Origin: an uncultured Christensenellaceae bacterium | GTDB lineage: Bacteria; Bacillota; Clostridia; Christensenellales; Christensenellaceae | Reading direction: 5' to 3' | DNA: 22,433 nucleotides | NCBI GenBank assembly: GCA_934373295.1 | Contig: CAKROK010000033.1 | Location: 1-22,433, forward strand | Part shown: one piece after another, positions 5,889-13,600 of the stretch | Numbering within the stretch: position 1 is the first letter of the stretch | Layout of the letters: each line of letters starts with the position of its first letter | The notes under the pieces: model-generated | Seen by the model: only the letters and a program-made list of their open reading frames with translations | What the model was told of the DNA's origin: nothing | Databases searched by the model: none | Translations under genes and position numbers: made by a program

Positions 5889-6950
5889 ATGACATCCAAG
5901 ATACAGACAAGAAAAAAGTATATTTCACTGGGCGTCATACTCGCCGCCTCCGTACTCATGCTCATTTTAAACGAGCTGGGATTCGTTTCGCGTCACTTGC
6001 AGTCCATGCTCGTGCCCATATGCATTAACATAATCCTCGCGGTCTCGCTTAACATAACCGTCGGATTTTTGGGCGAGCTTACGCTCGGCCACGCGGGCTT
6101 CATGTCCGTGGGCGCGTATGCGGGCTGCCTGTTCTCCATAGCCACTCAGGACGTTCTCCCCATGCTTGTGAGATTCCCCCTCGCGATGCTCGTCGGCGGC
6201 ATTGTCGCGGCGCTGTTCGGCGTTTTGATAGGCATACCCGTCCTTCGCTTAAAGGGCGACTATCTCGCGATAGTCACGCTGGCGTTCGGCGAAATAATAA
6301 GAAGCGTAATAATCAACCTCGATTTCACGGGCGGCGCGTCCGGCTTAAAGGGCACTCCGCAGGATTCGACGTTCCTTATTTCAATAGTAGTCGTGTTCAT
6401 AACGCTCATCATAGCGTTTAACCTGAAGCAGTCAAAGCACGGCCGTGCGATAATGGCGCTGCGCGACAACAGGATCGCGGCGGAGGCAATGGGCATAAAC
6501 GTGACGTATTTCAGGCTTTTAGCATTCGTCGTAGCGGCGTTCTTCGCGGGCGTTGCGGGCGTGCTCTACGGCCACAATCTTTCGATACTTCAGGCAGGCA
6601 CGTTTGACTACAACAAGTCCATAGAGATACTCGTCATGGTCGTTTTAGGCGGCATGGGCTCGATAGTCGGCTCGGTCGTCGCGGCGATAGTTTTGACGGT
6701 GCTTCCCGAAATGCTGCGTTTCCTTCAGGACTACAGAATGCTGATATACGCCGTAGTGCTGATAATAATAATGATATTCAATTCTTCCGAAAGGTTCGCG
6801 GGAATAAGGAGTCATCTGAGCTTCCAGTATCTGTTTAAGAAGATACGCAAGCGCCGCAAGGCGAATGCCGCAAAGAAGAAAGCGGCGGAAGATGCTGCGC
6901 AGGAAAACGGCAAAGAGGCAGACGCAAAGGAGGAAAAGAGTAATGACTGA
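5889..6950 (+). CDS. livM: branched-chain amino acid ABC transporter permease LivM
   Basis: This 353-residue permease is the partner of LivH. Family motifs include the GELTLGHAGFMSVGAYAG segment (about 62-80), RLKGDYLAIVTLAFGEIIR, and the ATPase-docking loop ALRDNRIAAEAMGIN. The start at 5889 is preferred to the in-frame ATG at 5865 because GAGGTGAG (5877-5884) precedes it and the upstream codons overlap the end of livH. Residues 316-353 form an unusual hydrophilic tail, very rich in Lys, Ala and Glu, that is not part of the core fold. The gene overlaps livG by 8 bp. Confidence 0.94.
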   Translation: MTSKIQTRKKYISLGVILAASVLMLILNELGFVSRHLQSMLVPICINIILAVSLNITVGFLGELTLGHAGFMSVGAYAGCLFSIATQDVLPMLVRFPLAMLVGGIVAALFGVLIGIPVLRLKGDYLAIVTLAFGEIIRSVIINLDFTGGASGLKGTPQDSTFLISIVVVFITLIIAFNLKQSKHGRAIMALRDNRIAAEAMGINVTYFRLLAFVVAAFFAGVAGVLYGHNLSILQAGTFDYNKSIEILVMVVLGGMGSIVGSVVAAIVLTVLPEMLRFLQDYRMLIYAVVLIIIMIFNSSERFAGIRSHLSFQYLFKKIRKRRKANAAKKKAAEDAAQENGKEADAKEEKSND

Positions 6951-7788
6951 TTTAAGACAAAAGACAAAGCTCGTACCCGTCCCCAGCGACGCTTCCATTC
7001 CGGAAAGGGACTTAGGCAAGATGCCCGTGCTTATAGCAAAGCACATCGGCATAGACTTCGGCGGACTGACGGCTGTAGACGATCTTAACCTAACGATAGG
7101 CGCGACGGAGATAGCGGGTCTCATCGGACCGAACGGCGCGGGCAAGACCACGGTATTCAACCTCTTGACGAACGTATATCAGCCCACGAGGGGCAGCATA
7201 CTCGTAAGGGGAATAGACACAAAGGGGATGTCCACCGCACAGGTCAATAAGCTGGGCATAGCGAGGACGTTCCAGAACATAAGGCTTTTCGACAACATGT
7301 CGGTAATAGATAACGTCAAGGTAGGTATGCACAACAGCGTAAAGTGCAACCTGTTCCAGACGCTTTTGCATACGCCGCATTATGCGAAAGAGGAAAAGCG
7401 CACGGTCGCGCGCTGCCTGGAGCTTTTGGACTTCATGGGCATGGCGGACTTAGCGGACGACGAGGCGGGCAGCCTGCCCTACGGCGCGCAGAGACGTCTT
7501 GAGATAGTGCGTGCGCTCGCGACAGAGCCTGCGCTGCTGCTGTTAGACGAGCCTGCGGCGGGCATGAACCCCTCCGAGACGGCGGAGCTGATGGAAAACA
7601 TCAGGAAGATAAGGGATACCTTCAACATCTCGATAATGCTCATAGAGCACGACATGAGCCTGGTAATGGGAATATGCGAGGGCATATGCGTATTAAATTA
7701 CGGCAAGGTCATAGCGAAGGGCACGCCGGATGAGATAAAGTCAAATCCCGCCGTCATAGAGGCATATCTCGGAAAGAAAGGGGAATAA
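6943..7788 (+). CDS. livG: branched-chain amino acid ABC transporter ATP-binding protein LivG
   Basis: This 281-residue cytoplasmic ATPase powers LivHM. Seen directly: Walker A GPNGAGKT (62-69), Q-loop Q111 in ARTFQNIRLF, signature LPYGAQR (178-184, the usual LivG variant of LSGGQ), Walker B with D202-E203 (LLLLDEPAAGM) and the switch His at H236 (LIEHDM). The first 25 or so residues before the ABC core are longer than in many LivG proteins. The start at 6943 is set by AAAGGAGG (6926-6933). The reading frame stays open further upstream inside livM, but that part is the Lys-rich livM tail read in another frame. Only 3 bp separate it from livF. Confidence 0.94.
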   Translation: MTDLRQKTKLVPVPSDASIPERDLGKMPVLIAKHIGIDFGGLTAVDDLNLTIGATEIAGLIGPNGAGKTTVFNLLTNVYQPTRGSILVRGIDTKGMSTAQVNKLGIARTFQNIRLFDNMSVIDNVKVGMHNSVKCNLFQTLLHTPHYAKEEKRTVARCLELLDFMGMADLADDEAGSLPYGAQRRLEIVRALATEPALLLLDEPAAGMNPSETAELMENIRKIRDTFNISIMLIEHDMSLVMGICEGICVLNYGKVIAKGTPDEIKSNPAVIEAYLGKKGE

Positions 7789-7791
7789 ACC

Positions 7792-8490
7792 ATGCTGAAA
7801 GTCGACGACATACACGTTTATTACGGACAGATACACGCCATAAAGGGAGTTTCCTTTGAGGTAAATCAGGGCGAGATAGTCGCGCTCATAGGCGCGAACG
7901 GCGCGGGCAAATCCACCATATTAAAGACGGTCTCCGGACTTATGCATCCGCATACGGGCAGCATATCCTTCTGCGACAAGGACATAACGCACGTCCCCGC
8001 GAACAAGCTGGTCTATCAGGGACTTTCGCACGTCCCGGAGGGCAGGCATGTGTTCTTACAGATGACCGTTCAGGAGAACCTCGAGATGGGCGCGTTTTCA
8101 CAAAAGCGCGTTTCGGATGAGGATCTTCAGATAGTTTACGACAACTTCCCCCGCCTAAAGGAGCGCAGAAAGCAGATCGCAGGGACGCTCTCCGGCGGCG
8201 AGCAGCAGATGCTCGCGATGGGCAGGGCGATGATGAGCCATCCCAAGCTGATAATGTTAGACGAGCCTTCTATGGGCCTCGCTCCCATATTGGTAGACCA
8301 GATCTTTGAGATAATCGCGAACCTGCACTCCACGGGAGTCACGGTATTCTTAGTCGAGCAGAACGCGACAAAGGCCCTCGCGATAGCGGACAGGGCGTAC
8401 GTCCTCGAGACGGGCCGCATAACGCTTTCCGGCACGGGCGCGGAGCTGATGGCGAGCGAGAAGATAAAGCAGGCTTACCTCGGCGGCTAA
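7792..8490 (+). CDS. livF: branched-chain amino acid ABC transporter ATP-binding protein LivF
   Basis: This 232-residue ATPase pairs with LivG under the LivHM permease. Seen directly: Walker A GANGAGKST (34-42), the VPEGRHVFLQMTV motif typical of LivF, signature LSGGEQQ (133-139), Walker B D157-E158 (IMLDEPSMGLAP), and LVEQN with Q190 where most ABC ATPases have the switch His, which is normal for LivF. It is the last gene of the operon. Its stop codon is immediately followed by a repeat unit (8491-8731), and the first good terminator is about 300 bp downstream at 8792. Confidence 0.95.
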   Translation: MLKVDDIHVYYGQIHAIKGVSFEVNQGEIVALIGANGAGKSTILKTVSGLMHPHTGSISFCDKDITHVPANKLVYQGLSHVPEGRHVFLQMTVQENLEMGAFSQKRVSDEDLQIVYDNFPRLKERRKQIAGTLSGGEQQMLAMGRAMMSHPKLIMLDEPSMGLAPILVDQIFEIIANLHSTGVTVFLVEQNATKALAIADRAYVLETGRITLSGTGAELMASEKIKQAYLGG

Positions 8491-8731
8491 TCAGACTGCC
8501 AAAAATACCCGCCCTTCCGCCTTCGTCGCAGCAAGCGATATTGTCATGCAGCCGCATAAACGCGACTGCAAAGACTAATAACGCTACTGCTCCTCTATCC
8601 CCAAAAAGCTCGCTTACGCTACCACTTTTTCGGGAACCCAATTTCGACTCGGATCAATCGACGTACTTAAGTACTTCTTACGCGCCTCGCTTGAAAAATG
8701 ACGAAAAATCGGGCGTTTTTAGACAGCCTGA
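8491..8731. repeat. MITE-like unit: element C copy 1 and element D copy 3 between terminal inverted repeats
   Basis: The ends 8491-8514 and 8711-8731 are imperfect inverted repeats. They share TCAG, CTG, AAAA and CGCCC in order, with a 3-nt gap. Inside are the CCTTCCGCC block, element C (8521-8640) with two stem-loops, and the D core (8645-8712). The unit starts one base after the livF stop. No open reading frame or transposase is present. An 11-bp inverted repeat (8716-8726 with 8753-8763) overlaps the right end and encloses a smaller stem (8735-8739 with 8743-8747). Confidence 0.65.
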
Positions 8732-8791
8732 ATGATCTTGAAAAGATAGAGACTGTCTAAAAAAACCACGCAATGACATAACACCACTTTT

Positions 8792-8818
8792 ACCGGCATC
8801 ACTCGATGTCGGTTTTTT
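8792..8818 (+). terminator. terminator of the liv operon
   Basis: A nine-pair stem (8792-8800 with 8805-8813, one G-U, loop ACTC) is followed by six T (8813-8818). Outer segments CACT and AGTG extend the pairing. The repeat unit lies between livF and this terminator. Confidence 0.75.
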
Positions 8819-8870
8819 AGTGGGGTAATATAGGAACAAGTGTTTTTTAATCGGCTTAGTGCTTTAGACG

Positions 8871-8919
8871 GGGCGGGCTTAGTTTTTGCGGCCGAAGGCC
8901 GCAAAAACCTGCGCCGCGC
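8871..8919. repeat. inverted partial copy of the hairpin module
   Basis: This is the reverse complement of hairpin 1 and its flanks at 1184-1221: GGGCGGGC (8871-8878), TTAG, the 11-bp stem (8883-8893 with 8897-8907, loop GAA) and C. It then joins the outer arm CTGCGCCGCGC (8909-8919) in the same orientation as at 1283-1293. Hairpin 3 and most of hairpin 2 are missing. Confidence 0.75.
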
Positions 8920-9046
8920 GTGAACGTATGGGATGAAATCCTCTGGGCGTTAGCGTACAAACACACCAGCTCAAAGCCCAAACTATTTACACAAACTAAA
9001 GCATACGGTCTGTAAAACTGCCGCGAAGAGCAGTTTTAAGACCGTC
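8909..9046. repeat. dispersed repeat element B, copy 2
   Basis: This aligns with 1283-1419. The right-end hairpin pairs 9005-9021 with 9030-9045 and keeps the bulged G (9012) and the 8-nt loop CGCGAAGA. Relative to copy 1, three of the four pairs nearest the loop have changed on both sides (T-A to C-G, A-T to G-C, T-A to C-G). Confidence 0.8.
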
Positions 9047-9047
9047 T

Positions 9048-9162
9048 CGTCGCAGCAAGCGTAATTGACATGAGGCCGCGTAAACGCGACCTCATTGTCT
9101 AATAACGCTGCTGCTCCTCTTTCCAAAAAAAGCACGCTTACGCTACCACTTTTTTTGGAGCC
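9048..9162. repeat. structured repeat element C, copy 2
   Basis: This aligns with 8525-8638. The first stem-loop is built from GCAGCAAGCGT at 9052-9062 and its partner near 9101-9114, then TGAGG (9071-9075) with CCTCA (9090-9094), and CGCGT (9077-9081) with ACGCG (9084-9088). The second stem-loop is a perfect 11-bp stem (9122-9132 with 9149-9159) around a 16-nt loop that matches copy 1 at 15 of 16 bases. Confidence 0.75.
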
Positions 9163-9168
9163 ATGTTG

Positions 9169-9340
9169 CGACTCACCTCAATCGACGTACTAAAGTTAAA
9201 GTACGCCTCATTCGGTTCGCTTGGAAAGTGACGACAAATCGGCTTGTTCTTGCGGGGTTTTTGTATTAGACTTGCTGATAAAAATTGGATTAATCCGGGA
9301 ACTAAGCCAAAGATAAACAGGAAAAAGTTGATTGCCTGTC
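9169..9340. repeat. dispersed repeat element D, copy 4
   Basis: The core at 9169-9242 carries CGTACT and AGTACG around a short loop. The downstream segment aligns with D copy 2 (GCTGATAAAA, GAACTAAGCCAAAG). The right end GATTGCCTGTC (9330-9340) matches D copy 1. Confidence 0.7.
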
Positions 9341-9350
9341 TTTATTTATA

Positions 9351-9380
9351 TATCCGCTCTTTTAAACTCAAGCGCACAAG
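9351..9380. repeat. short repeat element E, copy 2
   Basis: This is the counterpart of 1801-1830. Its last 11 bp form the left arm of the yitT-family terminator hairpin. Confidence 0.5.
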
Positions 9381-9399
9381 CTTTAAAGCCTGTGCGCTT
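9370..9399 (-). terminator. hairpin terminator of the YitT-family gene
   Basis: AAGCGCACA and TGTGCGCTT form a 9-bp stem with further inner pairing (GCTT with AAGC). On the minus strand the following bases are GAGTTTAAAAG, so the T-run is weak. It starts 9 bp after the stop codon. Confidence 0.6.
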
Positions 9400-9407
9400 A
9401 ATTACTT

Positions 9408-10298
9408 CTATTTATCGTTGTGAAAAAGGCGCAGGCGGCGGCTGCCTATGGTGTCCGCGACCTCGCTTACGGATAAAAATGCGTCCGGGTCTGCGGCGAG
9501 TACGAGCTCCTTTATGGCGTTTATCTCAAAGCGATTCGCGACGCAGTATATGAACAGCTTATCCTTGCCCGAATACGCGCCGAACGCGTTCATCACAGTC
9601 ACGCCGCGCTTTAATGCGGCGGAGAGCTGCTCGGGAATGTCGCAGCCGCTCTTGCAGACTATGTGGACGGCCTTTGCGCGGTCAAAGCCCTCCACGACGT
9701 AATCAATGGTCTTTATCGCCACGGCATACGCGAGGACGGAATAGAGCGGTATCTGCCAGCTTTTGAAGATGAGCGCCGCGCAGGAATAGAGAATTACATT
9801 ATATATCATCACGAACGTGCCCACGCTTATGCCCAGCTTTTTTGAAAACAGCACCGCCATGACGTCTATTCCGTCTATCGCGCCGCCGAAGCGTATCACG
9901 AGGCCGCTGCCCACGCCGGAGAGTATCCCGCCGAATATTGCGGATAAAAGCAGGTCGTTTCCCGTAAAGGGCGAGCCGGCCGTAAAGTCGATGGGCAAAA
10001 TGTTTCTGAATAAAAGGGAAAACAGCGAGTATATGCCTATCGCATAGAGCGAGTATATGACGAAGCCCGCGCCCATGCGCCGCCATCCCAATATGTAAAA
10101 CGGGACGTTGAGTATTATGAGAAACATACTTAAAACGAGATAGGGAGGGGTTATCATGTCGAATAGAAACGCCGTGCCCGATATGCCGCTGTCAAACAGG
10201 CTGACCGGCGCCAAAAACAGGGTCACGCCCACGGCGTTTATTATGCCGGCGAGGGTGAGCAGGGCGAAATTCATAGGGCGTAGGGAGAGCTTCTTCAT
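9408..10298 (-). CDS. YitT family membrane protein (YitT_membrane + DUF2179)
   Basis: This 296-residue membrane protein is of the YitT family, widespread in Bacillota and of unresolved function. About five or six hydrophobic segments occupy residues 10-200, with the family GSGLVIRFGGAIDGIDVMA motif at about 128-146 and IDYVVEGFDRAKA at about 198-210. The C-terminal 80 residues form a soluble DUF2179-type domain (GVTVMNAFGAYSGKDK, then the AADPDAFLSVSEVADTIG segment). The length is typical. The start is supported by an AAAGGAAA site about 11 bp upstream and an extended -10 promoter. The gene is convergent with the liv operon and divergent from rpoB. Confidence 0.9.
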   Translation of the reverse strand: MKKLSLRPMNFALLTLAGIINAVGVTLFLAPVSLFDSGISGTAFLFDMITPPYLVLSMFLIILNVPFYILGWRRMGAGFVIYSLYAIGIYSLFSLLFRNILPIDFTAGSPFTGNDLLLSAIFGGILSGVGSGLVIRFGGAIDGIDVMAVLFSKKLGISVGTFVMIYNVILYSCAALIFKSWQIPLYSVLAYAVAIKTIDYVVEGFDRAKAVHIVCKSGCDIPEQLSAALKRGVTVMNAFGAYSGKDKLFIYCVANRFEINAIKELVLAADPDAFLSVSEVADTIGSRRLRLFHNDK

Positions 10299-10340
10299 AT
10301 ATGGGTGTTTCCTTTCGGGGGCCGCAGGGGCATTTTTGTA

Positions 10341-10349
10341 ATTATATCA
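10341..10349 (-). promoter_or_regulatory. extended -10 promoter of the YitT-family gene
   Basis: On the minus strand TGA precedes TATAAT (10341-10346). The -35 region is a poor match. It lies about 40 bp upstream of the start codon. Confidence 0.55.
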
Positions 10350-10470
10350 TATTAGATATATACAGTGGGGAATATTACACGCCAAAGAGGGAAAAAACGT
10401 GCATAAATTTTTCAAAAAGTGTAAAAAATCACCAAAAATAAAAAATAGCCGAAAAATTGGCAGAGAAACG

Positions 10471-10499
10471 TTGACAGAGGGGCTTGACTATGCTAATAT
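10471..10499 (+). promoter_or_regulatory. promoter of rpoB-rpoC
   Basis: TTGACA (10471-10476), a 17-bp spacer ending in TGC, and TAATAT (10494-10499). Its layout is the same as that of the rpsL promoter at 19041-19069. Confidence 0.88.
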
Positions 10500-10505
10500 T
10501 ATAAA

Positions 10506-10665
10506 TTGCATTAACCTTGATAATATGCCCAATCAGCGTCAAAATCAAGTTGATGCACCGGACAGATACAGTGTAGCGGCTTTTTGGCGATTTGTCAAGC
10601 CCGATGCGCTGTGAAAAAGAACGTTTCAATACATAAGTTTATTATAAATAGGAGTGATTCAAAGT
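10506..10665 (+). promoter_or_regulatory. structured 5' leader of rpoB-rpoC
   Basis: The predicted transcript starts at the foot of a 14-bp stem-loop: 10507-10521 pairs with 10544-10557, with one bulged C (10516), one G-U and a 22-nt loop. A second fold pairs GGCTT with AAGCC between about 10569 and 10614, with AGC/GCT or ACAG/CTGT below it. The rest is unpaired, with AGGAG (10650-10654) before the start. I know no named RNA family that fits. Regulation of rpoB by this leader is inference. Confidence 0.45.
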
Positions 10666-13600
10666 ATGGTGCATGAAGTAAGAGCCGGAAAAACCGTGCG
10701 AATGAGTTTCTCGAGCATTAAGGAAGCGCTTGAGATACCCAACCTCATCGAGGTGCAAAAGGACTCCTTCAGACGCTTTATGGAGACGGGCTTCCGTGAG
10801 GTTTTAGACGATATTTCGCCTATCACGGACCGTTCCGAAAACCTCGTTTTGGACTTTGTCGATTATTATATCGCAGATGAGCCCAAATACGACGTTGAAG
10901 AGTGTAAGGAGAGGGACGTCAACTATGCCGCGCCGCTCAAGGTGAAGGTCCGCCTTCAGAACAAGGAGACGGGCGAGATAAAGACCTCTGAAGTCTTCAT
11001 GGGCGATTTCCCCCTTATGACGGACAAGGGAACGTTTATCATAAACGGCGCAGAGAGAGTCATCGTTTCTCAGCTCGTAAGGTCGCCCGGCGTGTACTTT
11101 GACACATCAAAGGATAAGACGGGCAAGGATCTCTTCACGTCTCAGGTCATCCCCAACAGGGGCGCATGGCTGGAGTATGAGGTGGATTCAAACGACTGCA
11201 TGTGGGTCAGAGTGGACAGGCAGAGAAAGCTGCCCCTGACCGTGCTTTTGCGTGCGATGGGACTGGGCGAAAACAGCCAGATCATCGACTATTTCGGAAA
11301 CGACCCGTATTTCGAGGCGACTTTTAAAAAGGACACCGCAAATTCACAGGATAAGGGCCTTATCGAGATATATAAGCGCCTGCGTCCGGGCGAGCCCGAG
11401 GCGGTCGAGAACGCGAGGATGTTGATAGACTCCCTCTTCTTTGACCCGAAGAGGTATGACCTCGCGCGCGTTGGCAGATATAAATTCAACTTCAAGCTCT
11501 CCCTCGCGAGGAGGATCACGGGCAAGGTCGCCGCGGAGGACATCTTCTCCGAGGAGACGGGCGAGGTCTTTGCGTCCGCGGGAGACGTCATCGACGAGAC
11601 GACCGCGTGGGCTATCCAGAATGCGGGCATAAACGCAGTTTACGTTAAGGTCGCAGACGATGCGAGCTTTAAGGTGATAGGCAACCACTTTGTGGACGCT
11701 AAGGGCTATCTTCCCTTTGATCCGCTCGAGGCGGGCGTGAACGAGATGGTCTATTATCCCGCTTTAAGGGAGCTTTTAGACAACTTTGAGGGTGACGAGG
11801 ACGCCTTAAAGGCGATGGTCAAGGCGAAGCTGCATGACCTCATCCCCAAGCACATAATCGAGGACGATATGTTCGCTTCCGTATCCAGCTTCATGGGCTT
11901 GCAGTACGGCATCGGCTACACGGACGATATCGACCATTTAGGCAACAGAAGAATAAGAGCGGTGGGCGAGCTTTTACAGAACCAGCTGCGCGTGGGACTT
12001 ACGCGCCTTGAAAGGTCCGTTAAGGAGAGAATGTCCATCCAGGATATGGACGGCATAACCCCCGCAAACCTCATAAACATCCGCCCCGTCACCGCGGCGG
12101 TCAAGGAGTTCTTTGGATCCTCCCAGCTTTCGCAGTTCATGGATCAGGCGAACCCGCTGGCGGAGCTCACTCACAAGAGACGTCTTTCTGCACTCGGACC
12201 GGGCGGCTTAAACAGAGAGAGAGCATCCTTCGAGGTCAGAGACGTTCATCACTCCCATTACGGCAGAATGTGCCCCATCGAGTCGCCTGAAGGCCCGAAC
12301 ATCGGTCTTATCGGCTCACTGTCCACATATGCGAGAGTCAATGAATACGGCTTTATAGAGACGCCATACCGCGTCATGGACAAGGCGAACGGACAGTGGA
12401 CGGGCGAGGTCAGGTACATGACCGCCGAGGAAGAGGATAAATACACCATCGCGCAGGCGAACGAGCCTTTGGACGATGAAAACCGCCTCACCAACACGCG
12501 TATAACCTGCCGTCAGAAGGATAAGTTTGTGGAAGTCAGCCCGGATAGGGTCGACCTCATGGACGTATCGCCCCGTCAGCTCGTATCCATAGCCACGGGC
12601 ATGATACCCTTCCTTGAAAACGACGACGCAAACCGCGCGCTCATGGGCTCAAACATGCAGAGACAGGCTGTTCCGCTGCTCATCCCCGAGGCGCCTATCG
12701 TAGGCACGGGCATAGAATACAAGGCGGCATATGACTCCGGCGTGCTCGTGATAGCAAAGCAGAGCGGCGTCGCAAAGTCCGTCGCATCAAACCGCATCGT
12801 CATTACGGACGACGAGGGCGTGGATCACGAATACAGGCTCATCAAATACTCGCGCTCCAATCAGGGCACGTGCATAAACCAGCTCCCCATCATAAAGACG
12901 GGCGAGAGGATAGAAAAGGGTCAGGTCATAGCGGACGGCCCCTCCACGGAAAACGGCGAGATCGCTTTAGGCAGAAACCTCTTAGTAGGCTTCATGACCT
13001 GGGAGGGTTATAACTACGAGGACGCAGTCCTGCTTTCTCAGAGGCTCGTCAAGGACGACGTACTGACCTCCATACATATTGAAGAGTTCGAGTGCCAGGC
13101 GAGGGATACCAAGCTGGGCGCGGAGGAGATAACGAGAGACATCCCCAACATGGGCGAAGAGGCGCTTAAGGACTTAGACGCGACGGGCATCGTGCGCATC
13201 GGCGCTGAGGTCAAGAGCGGCGACGTCCTCGTAGGCAAGGTCACCCCCAAGGGCGAGACCGAGCTCACCGCAGAGGAGAGATTGCTGCGCGCGATATTCG
13301 GCGAAAAGGCGAGAGAGGTAAGAGACTCCTCGTTAAGAGTTCCGCACGGCGCGGGCGGCATAATCGTAGACGTCAAGATCTTCACGAGAGAGGATAAGGA
13401 CGAGTTATCCGCGGGCGTAAACAAGCTCGTCAGAGTATACATCGCACAGAAGAGAAAGATCTCCGTGGGCGATAAGATGGCGGGACGTCACGGCAACAAG
13501 GGCGTTATTTCAAGGATACTCCCCGTTGAGGATATGCCCTTCCTTCCGGACGGCACACCGCTCGATATAGTGCTAAATCCCCTGGGCGTACCTTCCCGAA

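Noticed and set aside
8716..8763. 11-bp inverted repeat as the liv terminator
   Set aside because: The plus-strand 3' arm is followed by A, not T. The hairpin at 8792-8818 with a T-run is the better terminator.
1173..9380. CRISPR array or tandem repeat
   Set aside because: The repeats are dispersed, modular and unequally spaced, with no regular spacers and no cas genes.
12112..12216. Rifampicin-resistance substitutions in the RpoB pocket
   Set aside because: The Ala substitutions relative to E. coli in this segment are like those in susceptible Bacillota such as Bacillus subtilis. The key Asp, His and Ser are unchanged.
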